Part shown: positions 11,881 through 23,581 of the stretch, in pieces
How the letters are laid out: the number at the start of each line of letters is the position of its first letter
Position numbering within the stretch: the stretch's first letter is position 1
NCBI GenBank assembly: GCA_965153455.1
Contig: OZ234500.1
Location: 16,491,579 to 16,555,578 of the forward strand
DNA: 64,000 nucleotides
Direction of reading: 5' to 3'
Source: Sphagnum compactum
Lineage: Eukaryota; Bryophyta; Sphagnopsida; Sphagnales
The notes under the pieces: model-generated
The model's database searches: none
What the model saw: the letters and a program-made list of their open reading frames with translations, nothing else
What the model was told of the DNA's origin: nothing
Made by a program: the position numbers and the translations under genes

Positions 11881-13554
11881 ATTTTAAATTTTTTTAACTT
11901 GGGTAAATAAGGTCAGTTTATTTCAATATGATTACATTAGTTATGTAATCATATTTAATCATATTTAATTACAATTTTAATTATAAATTATGTATTCACA
12001 ATTATGACAATTGTCATCAAAATGACAATGATTCGAGTTTATAAACAAATACATGATTATTTTGAACGATAATCGCAAATTGTCTGTCATAAAATCACAT
12101 TTTGAAGCAGTCAATATTATTATTAACATTCAATAATACCTTGGGATATCTAATATTAATTGAAGTTTAATTAAATTAAAGTAGCCCAACAAAAATGAAT
12201 AATAACATTAAATAAATAATTTTTATTTATTATGAACTATTAATTGAAATGTGCATTTGAACATCAATTTCAAAAAACAGTGATAGATTTCATGATTAAA
12301 ACTAACATGAATTACACATTTTCACATTTAATTTTTTTTCACATCTTTATATTTAACTGCATCAACTTAAAACTATTATGAAAAAAAATCAATCATAAAC
12401 ACAAACTATATACCAATAACATGCAATGACTCATCAAAAATTGTTGCAAATCAAAACTTTGATACAAAATATAAAATTCATCCAATAGAACATGAAAATT
12501 TAATGTGTAAAACTATCAATCTTACATAGGTACATAGATTTTCAAATAATATATAGGGTTTGAATTCTACCAAACCATCAATAGTTTATAACGTTGTAGT
12601 TTATAAGTGCAAGTTCATTGGATTAAAACATGGTTGTGACTTGCACCTTTTTCTTAAAATGGTGAATATCATTACATTAAATTAATTTAGATTTATTCAA
12701 TTGTGATTAATATACAAATAAATGTTGTGTTCTAAACATAATTTTGCTATTAGTTATGCATATATGCACAAGTAATTCAAAAATTGTGTTTTATTTTTTG
12801 ATTAGATCATCAAACATCATTTTAAAATATCAAATAAATATTGACAATTATTTATATAACTTTTGTTGTAAGATTGTGCAAGTTGAGTAAAAGATGGATG
12901 AGACGTTCATCTCCTCCCCTTAAGATGATGTTGTAGCCCAAAACATTTTTTCGAAAATTTTATATGATGTACCACTAAAGTATTGGAAATGCAAAAATTT
13001 CATTTTGAAATGGGAGAGAAAACAAAGAAAAGGTGTTTGAATCTAGAAGAAAAGTTACAAGTTCCATTAACTAAGTTTTAATCATAAATCTTATTTAAAG
13101 GCGAAACAAAAGCCTTTTGTCTTTTCAAAAAGTTAGCATGCTAGAATAGTACAAAACATTGTGCAAATTTCAAAGGCGCTGTAATGTCAAAGACCTCAAA
13201 TTTTAATCTTTTAGTCTCTTTGGCATTGTCATTGTGAATCTTTTGGGTGATCCAAACATCAATAAATGGTAGTGTGATGTTCATCACCCCTAGTCTTACA
13301 ACAATTATTGATAATGGATTTGTCATGGTCTGATCACACACAACAAACATTCTCATTGGAGTTACATAGACTAGTGTGTGTTCTAAAAACTATTACATAA
13401 GTTGTATTGCACCCAACTTATAGTTGCAAATATTATCTAATCATGATATTAACACAATGCACATGGATAAGGTATAACATCGAGCACATACCTTGACCAT
13501 TTTTTTTGTGATTAGTTAGCAAAATGTGCAATTTCCTTAATAATCACTTACATA

Positions 13555-13888
13555 TTGCCACATGGCATGATTTGTGAATTTCCAAAAAATGAAAATTAAA
13601 AATCATTTTTAAAATCCCCATCATCCATTAGGGATGGTTTGATATTCGTCCACATCACCAAATCGATTTTTGCCACATGGCATAATTTTTGCATTTTTCC
13701 AAAAAAATTTAAATAAAAGTTTTTCATTATGATTTTTCATTTAAAATGGTTTTACATTGTGACATGTGACATAATTGAAAGTTGCCACATGGCATACTTT
13801 GTGCATTTCCAAAAAAAATTAAATATTTTTTCATTATGATTATTCATTTGAAATGGTCCTATATTGTGACACATGTCACAATTGAAAG
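13555..13888. repeat. Three tandem copies of a 107-115-bp unit
   Basis: TTGCCACATGGCATAATTT-like starts occur at 13555, 13670 and 13782. Each is followed by a GCATTTTTCCAAAAAAA block; the second and third units continue with TTCATTATGATTTTTCATTT and a TTGTGACATGTGACA block. The last unit ends near CACAATTGAAAG at 13888. Copies two and three are the most alike; copy one is more diverged. Confidence 0.8.
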
Positions 13889-15629
13889 ATGTAAAGTAAC
13901 TTATCAATTGGCTTTTGAAAAAAATGAAAATATTTACCTACCTACCTAAATAAAAATGTAGACATATTTCCTTATTAAGATAGGCAAATAGGTAAAAAGG
14001 TAAAAGGTTAGGTGACTTTTTAAATCACCATGTAAATATTTTTATTTTATGTTTTTCTTTTAGAGTTAAGCTTTTTTGAACTCATTTCAAATTGACACAT
14101 ATATTATAATGTGAAAACACAAAGAAAAACATTTGTTTATGTAATTTGTGAAATCGGATTCATGGACAAAACATATGGGTTAAGTTTTTTACTTACATCT
14201 TAATTGCAAATTGGATTATAATTAAAAAACAATTTTCCCACATGCATTGTATTTGCTATTAATTTCAGAATTTAAATATATATAGGTAATTATTTGATTA
14301 TTTTATATGTGAATTAATTATCTGAAATGATTCTCCAAGATAGTTATTTGATTAATCAATTTAAGTCCAATAATTAATTGTTAAGGGTAGAAAATTGTCC
14401 TATGTTGGTTAAACATCATGGATGTTAAAAGATGGTAGTATCATCACTTGATGGTAATATTGTCAAATGACAAAATAATCGCATGATAATTATAGAATGA
14501 AACTGGTTTCTTACAATAGTATCATCAATATAGTGAACTACCTTCATAGGGCAAAATAATCAAAAGTTAATTCTAAAATGAATTTTAATAAAAGTAATAT
14601 TAATTACTTGAAATAATATCCTAATTTAGTTTATTTAGAAGGGCTTCTTAGTATCTATTTAATTACTAATGTTAAATATCCTATTTATCATTTTCTATTT
14701 ACTAAGAGGTGAAGTAATTTAGGCGAATTAGTCCAAGTGGACAAAGGATGGATGGATTTCCCTTAACTAAAATGTATGGAAGGGATTAAGAAGGAAATCT
14801 AGGAAGATAAGGAGTCAACATTTGTGTGGTGAGCATCCTTTTTGGGTTCTTTATTTTTTTTGGGGAGGAGTTAAGGATTTTATCATTAGATGATTATATC
14901 AATAGTTTTCATTATTCATGAAACATTAAACATTAGATTATTAGAAGGATTATTGTGTGTGACATTCTTGTGTGAAAAAGAAGGAAAACATGGGAAAAAA
15001 ATTATATTTGTCCTTATGTAATTGAGAATGGTTAAAGGTTGTATGGATTTTAGTGTTTTTTCTTGGTGTGTGTTCTACTTAGAGTGTGATAAAGGAAGGA
15101 AGAATAGTGCATACTAATATTACATAGAATTTTGTTGTGCTAATATATTAATTTTTCGTTTCTTGTACGCATATCCACTTTCTATAGTAATCTTTGGAAT
15201 AGGAAATACCTTTCGCCACATGACAGTAGTTACAACTGGAAGGCATCAACAAAGAAATAAACATGAAATTTAAGGTCTACAGGGAAGGTAATGTTACTAC
15301 AAGTAATAAGTAATAGCCACAAAGGGTTTGTAGGCATTATAAATGATAGGCAATAACTACATGAGGTATATAAATGGTTGTGGGTCTTTTTCAAGTCTAC
15401 AGAGGATTGTAATTATTACAAACGGTAGGTAATCGTTACATGAAACATTCTAGTTATCTTTTCAATTCTATAGTAAATGTTAGCTGCAACATGATGGTAG
15501 TTGTTGTAGGACGGTAGGTGTTGTTAGACATCACGCAAACATAAAACATGTCTTACCCACATGTGTTTTCACGTTGTTTTTTTTTTCACCCGACAACTTT
15601 TTCCTCGATAATTTTAAGGTTGCTGGACC

Positions 15630-16560
15630 CACAATTTTACATTAATTATCAACATAATTATCCTGAATTTTATATCTAAATTTTAATGATTTGAAATAAT
15701 TATCCAAATTAATCACTCTCAACTAGATAATCAATTGGCAAGTTAATTCTGATAATTAATTATCTGAAATAATTATCAAATAATTACTTTTCTGAAACAA
15801 TTATCTGAAAAATTAAATTTTTGAGTTAAATATCTAATAACTAATTATCAACATTGATTATTTGAATTAATTGGTCTAATTCAAATCATTCATTAGTTAG
15901 TTAATTCAGATAATTAATGACCAAATAATTGATGACATGAATTTAGATTAAATTCAGAAAATTAATCATTTGGATTCCCAAAATTTATCATCTAGTCATT
16001 AATTATCTAAATTCAGATAGTTATCAAATAATTAATTATCTGAATTAACTAACTAAAACATATCTGAATTAATTATTTGAATTAATCAATCTAATTCATC
16101 TGGTTTGTTAGTTAGATGTTTCATATAATTAATTATCAAATAACTAATTATTTTACATTAATTATTTCAATTAACTAATGAAGTAATTATGGGAATTAGA
16201 CCAATTAATTTAGATTAATAGATAATTATCTAGTTTAATTAGTTAATTCATATTAATTAAAGTAAATTAAGTAATAGTTAATATTCAATAAAACAGTGAT
16301 AAATAATTCATTATTAAATATTAAATAAGTTTTAATTAACTAATTATTGTTGCATATTTTTTATGAACTAATCAATTAGTGAATTTAAAATTTTGAAAGA
16401 ATTGACTCAATAATGAATTATTAAATATTTTTAATATTAATTAAAAGTTAATGATGAAGTGTTTAATTAACATTAATTAGTTTGTAGTTTATACTAATTA
16501 ATTTATTAGTTGACAGTAATTATTCATCAATAATTAATATTTATTTAATATGATTGTATC
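15630..16560. repeat. TTAATTATCTGAATTAA-rich satellite-like stretch
   Basis: The words AATTAATTATC, TAATTATCTGAA, TTAGTTAATTCAGATAATT and their complements recur densely for about 900 bp in both orientations, giving many short palindromes. No coding capacity. It resembles an eroded short-unit satellite. Confidence 0.55.
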
Positions 16561-18865
16561 ATATTAATATGACCTCATGATTATTATTTAATCATACCTA
16601 AAAAAACATGGTGTGTTTTGAAACAAAACATTTAACATCAAAATGATTTTTTTTTTAATATTCCCATAATATGAACAAATATATGCTTCATTATATACCA
16701 TGAATACAAACTAAATATTTTAATATATCATGAATAGAAGCTAAATATGCTTAATATATTTTGAATACGAACTAAATATATTTAAATACATTTAATATGT
16801 TTAACATACATTGAATACACGTTAAATAGATTTTTTTAATGTATGTATAAACACACTATAAGAAATAACCAAATTGTAACTAATTTTGTGATTAAATGAA
16901 CATAAGGGCCTATTCTTGAATGAAAAATCCAATAAGTTAGTCAATATGGAAAGATGTGTAATTTTATAGTTGCACCATAATCACAAAATAGTAGCAAATT
17001 AAAAAATATGGTGAGTAATTGTAAAAATAATAAAACATGGTTACAAATGTCAAATAATCACATATAGTCGCAAATTGGATGATTATATAGTACAAAAAAA
17101 TTAGTAATGTTGTTTAGTTGTATTAAGTGAACTCAAACCTAAAAGGAAATCTACATCAACAACAACATCGAAAGTGTACAACAAAAAATAATAAACAAAA
17201 TCATGAAAATCACAAAAACAAAACCTTAAATTTTTCATTGCAAAAACCAAACATGTTCATGTACACAAGAAAAAAAAAGTTAAGTGAAACACATACATGA
17301 ACAACAATAATTGAAAGCATGAACGACAAACTATTAACATAGAACAAGAAAGAACAAGAAAGTTGGTTGCAACTCATGTGAAACATTAAAAAACAAATGA
17401 CAATTTATTCATTTGTGTGAAACATATAGCAAATAACAATCACGATTTTCCTAAAGCAAACACAAAAGCAATAACATTGAAGGTTCCAACGATTTGAGTA
17501 GATGGCAATCACAATTCATGTGAAGCAAACAAAAAAACAAGGAAAAAAAATGCAAAGAAAAATAAAATAAAATATATCAACAAAGATCAAGAAAGCTCAA
17601 GACACACTAAAAAAAACACTTGAAGAAATTGAGTTTATGCATTCTCAAATAGGATACACTCTTTTTAGCTCTAAGTTCGACAACAAAAGTTTTGGAGTGT
17701 GAGGCATGACAAAAATTTTGTTGGTAGGTGGTGTTAATATTTGTGATAATCAACATCAAAACCTTAATTCAATGCTATGTAAAGAAATCAAAAAATGACT
17801 TTTTAATTTAATGTTACATAACAAAATCTTGATTGTGGCCATTAACCAATAGCATTCATCATCATGATCCAAATCCATTGTGACAAACATAAGTTGATTG
17901 ACCATGTGATACCCTAATTTAGGGTAGCATTAACCTAGGTTTGAATGGACATCAAAATTGTTAATTAACATTTGAAGTTAGTGCTAATTTTAGCATAGCT
18001 TTTTTTAATAAAAATTTATGATGTTATTGAATGTTTGGTTGCCTAACAATGTAACCCCTAACATCAAGTATAGAAGGTGCTTTTAACTTAAATTTTATAT
18101 TGTTAAGCATCATATGAAAATGTAAAAGCAAACATGAAAATGTAACCGACCTTTAAGTGTGACCCTACCATAAGGTTTTGGAAACCATCATATTTATCAT
18201 AGGCTACAATTTAAATAATTTCACTCTTTATATGACAATATCATTAGTAGATCATGAAAGAATAATAACTTCAAATTAATAAAAATGAACTATTTTTTGA
18301 AAAAAATTTAATGATTTGTTTTGTCCACATGGCAACTAACCTTAGGTGATGGGTACAAAGGGTGTTTTGAGAGGGAAAAAGATGGGCTCAAGTCGTCACA
18401 CTACGAAGAGTCATAAATAATTTCTAGTTCCCCTCTAATCTTTAGCCAAATTTGGTGAAATCCACTAAGTGCATGATCCTCAACCCACCCACTTCACAAA
18501 TTTGAAACGAAAACAAGGGGTGTGTCACATTGTGGCTTTGGCATTTACATTAAGAAAGTATTATCTTAAAGCAAAAGAAGAAGAATTATGGAAACTCAAA
18601 TATATTTCACCATGCAAAAATATATTAATCTTCAAAAAAGAATCCTCTCAAAGAAACCAAAATCCTTCATGACATTTATAACTCTATAATAACTAATCTC
18701 AAGTTTCAATACAAGCCAAAATATCATCTTTCAAAAATCCTCATATAATAAAAATAGACCTAATATTATTACCTAGTAGGGGCCAAAATCCCTTAAGCTA
18801 CTATTATACTCTATAATGAAGCTAAACACAATATCCTTACCTTGGTAGGCAAGGCTAACAAAACA

Positions 18866-18891
18866 CACAAAACACACACACACACACACAG
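18866..18891. repeat. CA microsatellite upstream of LSM11-like gene
   Basis: An AAAACACACAAAACACACACACACACACACA run about 90 bp before the predicted LSM11-like start codon, possibly in the 5' UTR or promoter. Confidence 0.8.
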
Positions 18892-18973
18892 TGCTGGAGT
18901 TTGTTGGAGCTTCGTTGTCTGGTCTGGAAATGGGAGCTTGCAGTTTGGAAGCAGCAACAACAAAAAAACAATA

Positions 18974-18980
18974 ATGGCAG

Positions 18981-19011
<31 letters not shown>

Positions 19012-19142
19012 ATCATCATCGCCCTCCCTCGACTTTCTCTCTGTTCTCTTTCACACCCATTTCCTCCTTTCCCAAACCTGGCATTGGGTTTCGTTTCGTT
19101 TTTCCTTTTTCGTTTCTGTGCGCATGTGTTCATGTGTGGTGT

Positions 19143-19182
<40 letters not shown>

Positions 19183-21654
19183 TTTTCTTGGGTGCAAGAA
19201 AAAGTCGTTCCTGCCTTTGTTGTGGAGAAATGGGAAGAAGGAGAAGGAGAAGAAGTAGAAGAAGAAGTTTGTGGGAGTTTTGTGTCTTAACATGTGTTGG
19301 TTGTTTTGCAGCTGGAGTTCGATGCTCTTGAGGCGCTGCGATGCGAGGGATTACAACCTCCGAATCCGCGTGTCCGTCCTCTCGACAACCTCAACAAGTG
19401 TCTGAGTATCCTGCCCCAGGTGGGTGCTTGTTTGCTTGCTTGTGAAGAAGCTTTCGCAATTGTGCATTTTGTTCCACCAAAAAGATCGATCACAAACCCC
19501 CATTTCCCATGAATTACAGCCATGAATTCCCGCCACCCAAAAACAAGGAGTGCTTAAGAGTTTTGGGCTTTGAAATGGAGTGGGGCGGGGGTTGGGTGCT
19601 TCTTGCGTTACAGGAGCTTTCGGAGTCTTTTGTAAGTGTCCCTGTGCGAGAACCACGCTCCCAGGAATCGATTGCAGCCCAACAGCGAGCCAAGGTCTAA
19701 CAAAACCTATGCTGTTCCATCGTGGTGCACTCTCAGTCACAGTCAAATGTGCATTTCGTTGTTGCATTACTCTTCTGAACCCCAAACCCTAAAAGCTTCG
19801 ACACCATTTTTTTCTTCTACTTCTCTTCTGAACCCCACAGCCTAAAGCATCAACACCGTCTTCTTCTTCTCCTTCTCTTCTGAACCCCAAACCCTAAAGC
19901 ATCAACATCATCTTTTTCTTCTCCCTCTCTTCTGAACCCCAAACCCTAAAGCGTCACACCATCTTCTTCTTCTGCTTCTGCCTGTGCTTCTTTGAGTGCA
20001 ATTTTGCTGCTCTGGTCATCATGAAACTTGGTTGTTCTTGCAGGCTCGAACATCTTTACAGATGGAGAAGGCAGCAGAGAGAGCAAGACAGACCAAGGTT
20101 CTTGATGCAATGGCAGGTAAACTGCAACGCACAGTCCAGGTTTTGTCATCTTGATCTTTCCACTAGTAGTTGTTGCAGAAGTAAATCCTTTACCTCAAAT
20201 TTTTTTCCCCTGCTTCTTCTTCTTGGAGAAGTGTATTCTTCTGTGAGGAAGCAATCATTTTCAAGTTTCTCCCTTCCTTCCTTCACATTGCATTGCTGAT
20301 GTTTAGCATTCTACTTCACAAGTCTTTATCTGATAGGAAGGCTGTGGGCCTGTGGGGGGGGGGGGGGGGGGGTTTCGAAATCTGCAGAGAAACTTAAAGA
20401 TGGGCCCCTGGGATTACTAGTGGAATGTTATGAGAAACGAGGGCGTGTGCTGGTGTGGACCCGTCATGCTCATGGTATTCGGGGCACTTTGGTGGGATTT
20501 CTACTTGCTGTTGACAAGCACTTCAACATGGTACCGTCTTGCCTTTTGCATTTTACAAGAAAAAATTCCACCAGAGTTTGGAGGCTAGTTCATCTTCACC
20601 AGTTTTTTGTTTGCCATGCCCACCATTTGGTCCTTAGTTTCATGATCAGAAGTAGGAAGTGGGGAGAAGACTGCTGGTGGTGGCTCCATTTCTATTCACT
20701 ACTCTCTCACCCTTCTCCTGTCAGACCACCTTTTTGGGACAAGGAACCCATGGAAGCTGCAAGAACTGTAGCATTGTGCTGCAATGCTCTACCATAGTGA
20801 TTATCTTAGCAGAGTAGTAAGATGTCTGGATTTTGCTCGCAAGAGATGTGGGGTGATCATTGTTGGGAAACAGTCCCAACGTTACTTGATGATAGTAGTT
20901 GAAGACCAGAATCGTGGGTTGCTTTTACAAGAGGAGCATACTCATCCAGGCAACTGCTTGCCCCTCCTACTGAGTTTTAGATTTTTTTTCTTCTGCAGGT
21001 TTTGCAAGATGTTGATGAACAGTACACAGGTTCTTTGGTGAACCCTCTCTCTCTCTCTCTCTCTCTGCTTGAATTTATGTGCATGAATGCAGTTCTCCTG
21101 CATTTCAATACTGAAGCTCTCATTAGATGAATTCAAAGTCAAGTCTGTGGGTGCAGTAGTAAGAAGGCTGGTACTCGCCATGACTTGGGCTTTGAGGCTC
21201 TCCACTTGCTATTCACAGTGCGACGCCAGGTGCCTCGTCTTGTACGGAAGCGGGGGGGCCATATTGGATCCTCCCAACAAGAAGACAAAGAAATCCAGTG
21301 TCCACCAGAGGCAAATTGCATAGATGAATACTTGGGCAACCAAACAGTGCAAGAAGAATGTGGAGAATCGGTTGAATGTCTCATCAGAGATATGATGGAG
21401 TTGAAACTGTTCCCCAAGTTGGAACGGCGGCGACGACATCTCAATCAGGCAAATTCTAATTTCAATCGTCTGGTTCTTTTTGTGGGAGCAATTATTTTGT
21501 AGGCAGTTGAAAAAACATTTAGAAGAGGTTGAAATATTGCTGCTCAAAATTTCCTGATGCAGTTTTTTTGTGGGGGCCTGATTGATTACTTTTGGTTTTG
21601 TTGTAGGTGTTTGTGCGAGGGGACAGTGTAGTTATGGTTCAGAAGCTGATCTGA
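18974..21654 (+). CDS. LSM11-like Sm protein, split Sm fold, about seven exons
   Basis: Exons: 18974-19042 (MADAAAA..., poly-Ala from a GCT repeat; least certain), 19312-19419 (FDALEALRCEG, PPNPRVRPLDNLNKCL), 20044-20116 (MEKAAERARQTKVLDAMA), 20388-20530 (Sm1: GPLGLLVECYEKRGRVLVW, IRGTLVGFLLAVDKHFNM), 20999 to about 21037 (VLQDVDEQYT), about 21164-21448 (charged linker, ending RRRRHLNQ) and 21607-21654 (Sm2: VFVRGDSVVMVQKLI, stop). Phases of exons 2-5 fit. LSM11 proteins differ from other Sm proteins by a long insert between Sm1 and Sm2 and by an RHxNQxFxRGxxV Sm2 region; both are seen. In animals LSM11 replaces SmD2 in the U7 snRNP that cleaves histone pre-mRNA in the nucleus; the role in plants is unknown to me. 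The exon 5/6 junction is unresolved, with only weak phase-0 sites (TTG/GTGAAC, AAG/GCTGGT), and the donor after 21448 is GC. No in-frame stop lies in the recognised exons. Confidence 0.72.
19147..19180. repeat. GT microsatellite in first intron of LSM11-like gene
   Basis: About 16 GT dinucleotides in a row follow GTTCATGTGTGGTGTG. It lies in the intron between the poly-Ala exon and the 19312 exon. Confidence 0.9.
19771..19980. repeat. Four tandem 52-53-bp units in LSM11-like intron
   Basis: TCTTCTGAACCCCAAACCCT or a close variant starts at 19771, 19824, 19876 and 19928, each followed by AAAGC(A/G)TC, an ACACC-like block and a TCTTCTTCTTC tract. The units contain a single plant-telomere-like AAACCCTAAA. 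The array is in the 19420-20043 intron. Unit length is regular with few substitutions. Confidence 0.88.
20354..20372. repeat. G19 homopolymer, 15 bp before Sm1 exon
   Basis: Nineteen consecutive G lie just upstream of the 20387 splice acceptor of the Sm1 exon, where a pyrimidine tract would be expected. It could affect splicing or form a G-quadruplex in the pre-mRNA; the exact length may also be a sequencing artefact. Confidence 0.85.
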
Positions 21655-21825
21655 GAATTCTTCTGCTTGGGGCATGGATGGTTGTACACAACGCTTCTTC
21701 ACAAGAGCAAAGAGGCTTTTGAGCTATTTGGCAAACTTGCAGGGGGGAATTTATCAACAACTCTCAACGCACCCAAAAAGTACCCAGAGTTCAAGATCGG
21801 GGAGTGAGCACAGCTTGGGTTCACA

Positions 21826-22314
21826 ACTCTGAGTCTGTCTAATACTTTTTGAACCCAACCCATAATCTTGTAACTTGCAAGCAACTCACTGGGCTCAGAA
21901 GACAATTTCCAATTCCTGCAATTACAGCAACAACACAGCATAGCAACATCCCTGCCTGTTTGCTCAGAAAGCTCCCTTTTCTTTGCAATCAAATGCCTTT
22001 CAGAGAACTTCTGAATGGCATCTAGCATGTCTCGGTCACCACTCTCTTCTTCCCAAGTGGACCCATTGTAGTCTAGGTTACACCATTTCACAAGATACTC
22101 AAGTTGACTTCTGTCATCATCAGATACTTCAGTGGCTTTTCCTTTTAGTGCTGAAGGGGTTCCAGCACTTGTTTCCTGCTTGCAACATGCAATTATTCGA
22201 TCAATCTTTAGCCATTCTGGCCTCTGCTCATCAGTAAATTCAGCTCCATATTGAGAAGTTACCCTGCCAATTGAGCCAGATCAATCAGTGTATAATTGGA
22301 GAACATCATCTCTG

Positions 22315-22346
<32 letters not shown>

Positions 22347-23560
22347 CTCCATCTGCCGACACAAGTGGAGTATGCAAAAGTTTCCAGTACAAAAACTTCC
22401 ACACAATGTCTCTCAGAAAAGACTGATAAATTGCAAAACAATGTGAAGGCAAACTCATGACAACCTTTGCTGATAGCTTAGAAGGCACTGTCGATCCAAA
22501 TGCAAAATGCAATCTTCAGTGACCTACGAATTTCAAAAGAGTCCCATGAGTTATGATAAGGAGTGACATGTGGGACTCAACAAATACAGAGGTTGACAAG
22601 CATTACAACCATGAATTGGGTCCTGAGTTTAGTTCCTGCCTTGCCTAAACCCTAAACCCCAATACATTTCAAGATGAAAAGGCTTATATGAAACACAGGG
22701 GGGCTAAGCCATCAATTTGCATACATTGCTTTCCTCAAAGTTAGAAGCCATACGGCACTGCTAGCATCCAACAGAATTTTTGAATGAAGTAGCAAGGCAT
22801 CCCAACAATACTGTGAATGATGTGGCAAGGGAGAGAACTCTACATGGCAGGCATCATACATACATACCCAAGTATCATGTCGGTGAGAAAGAGAGCTCCA
22901 TTTTATGAGGTACTGGAGATTCCTTCCCTTTGAAGATGGCAAACATACAAATTCACTGGGAGAAGCTCCCTAGAATTGCCTCAATCTTCTTGGTAGGAGG
23001 AATCAATTCAGATGATAACTTATTCTTGCTCAGCTTGCTAGTGCCAGCTGCCATTGACCCTTGGTGGATACACATTGGGCCCAACCAGTCTCTGTCAGGT
23101 ATTGTTTGAAGAGGAATAGCAAGGCAGAAAGAATGGAAGGCTTCATTACACTTCAGCCCATCACACAACAGCATCTCTGCTGCACCTGTAAACTGCAAAG
23201 AACCCAACCAACCATCATATGCTTATCCCTTTTCAAAGCTTGTGAAAGCCACATGATAAACACCTAAGGTCAAGGTAACAAGGAGCTGAGATCAAGATGA
23301 GTAGTACACCCAGCACTTATCATCATCATCAACTCATCAGCACTTCATGTCTCCAAGAAACCCACTACTGGAAAAAGCAGTAAAACAGAACTGTACAGAT
23401 TGAAGGAGACATTTGTCTCTCCTATGTTCCATTTCAAACAAGTGGGTGCTCTTACTTTGCACACCAAACAAACTTCCTCATCAGATGGAGTAGGAGATTG
23501 GGACCTCCTTCCATTCTTCCCCTCCTGCTCGATCTTGCATTTTCACCTAGACTTGTGCCC
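21826..23560 (-). pseudogene. PHD/tandem-chromodomain (CHD-like) remodeller, truncated and decayed
   Basis: Minus-strand blocks in order: about 23540-23456 (SPTPSDEEVCLVCK, first half of a PHD finger, then a GTAAGA donor), about 23188-22955 (LLCDGLKCNEAFHSFC, IPLQTIPDRDWLGPMC, then KIEAILG), about 22925-22868 (LQYLIKWSSLSHRHDTW, chromodomain 1, GTATGT donor), 22263-21956 (RPEWLKIDRIIACC, LEYLVKWCNLDYNGSTWEEE, chromodomain 2) and about 21914-21826 (SSEPSELLASYKIMGWVQK, resembling the start of the SNF2 ATPase). PHD-chromo-chromo-ATPase is the order of CHD3/PICKLE-like nuclear nucleosome remodellers. Decay signs: the PHD finger has Gly where WxCPxC needs Cys, the donor after chromodomain 2 reads GC, and no helicase motifs follow. 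The block stops within about 200 bp of the convergent LSM11-like gene. A MOM1-like origin is an alternative. Confidence 0.65.
22315..22342. repeat. CT/GA microsatellite
   Basis: About 13 CT dinucleotides in the space between the two chromodomain blocks of the minus-strand pseudogene. Similar runs occur at about 21043-21066, 25489-25508, 34089-34118, 52974-53000 and 57236-57252. Confidence 0.9.
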
Positions 23561-23581
23561 TCATACAAAATCCGTTGTGCA

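Larger units (their letters stand above)
8480..18840. other. AT-rich gene desert
   Basis: About 10 kb of very AT-rich sequence with only short open frames (up to 110 codons) that show no family resemblance and strongly biased composition. It contains degenerate minisatellite-like stretches: GTTAAATTAAGTT-type words at about 11400-11880, tandem 112-115-bp units at 13555-13888, and a TTAATTATCTGAATTAA-rich stretch at about 15630-16560. No intact transposon coding domain was seen. It is probably old, mutated repeat DNA. Confidence 0.7.

Noticed and set aside
18842-19290. Overlapping poly-Ala, poly-Cys, poly-Leu and poly-Val/Cys frames
   Set aside because: They are readings of the GCT and GT microsatellites in different frames; only the poly-Ala reading from 18974 is used, as a tentative first exon.
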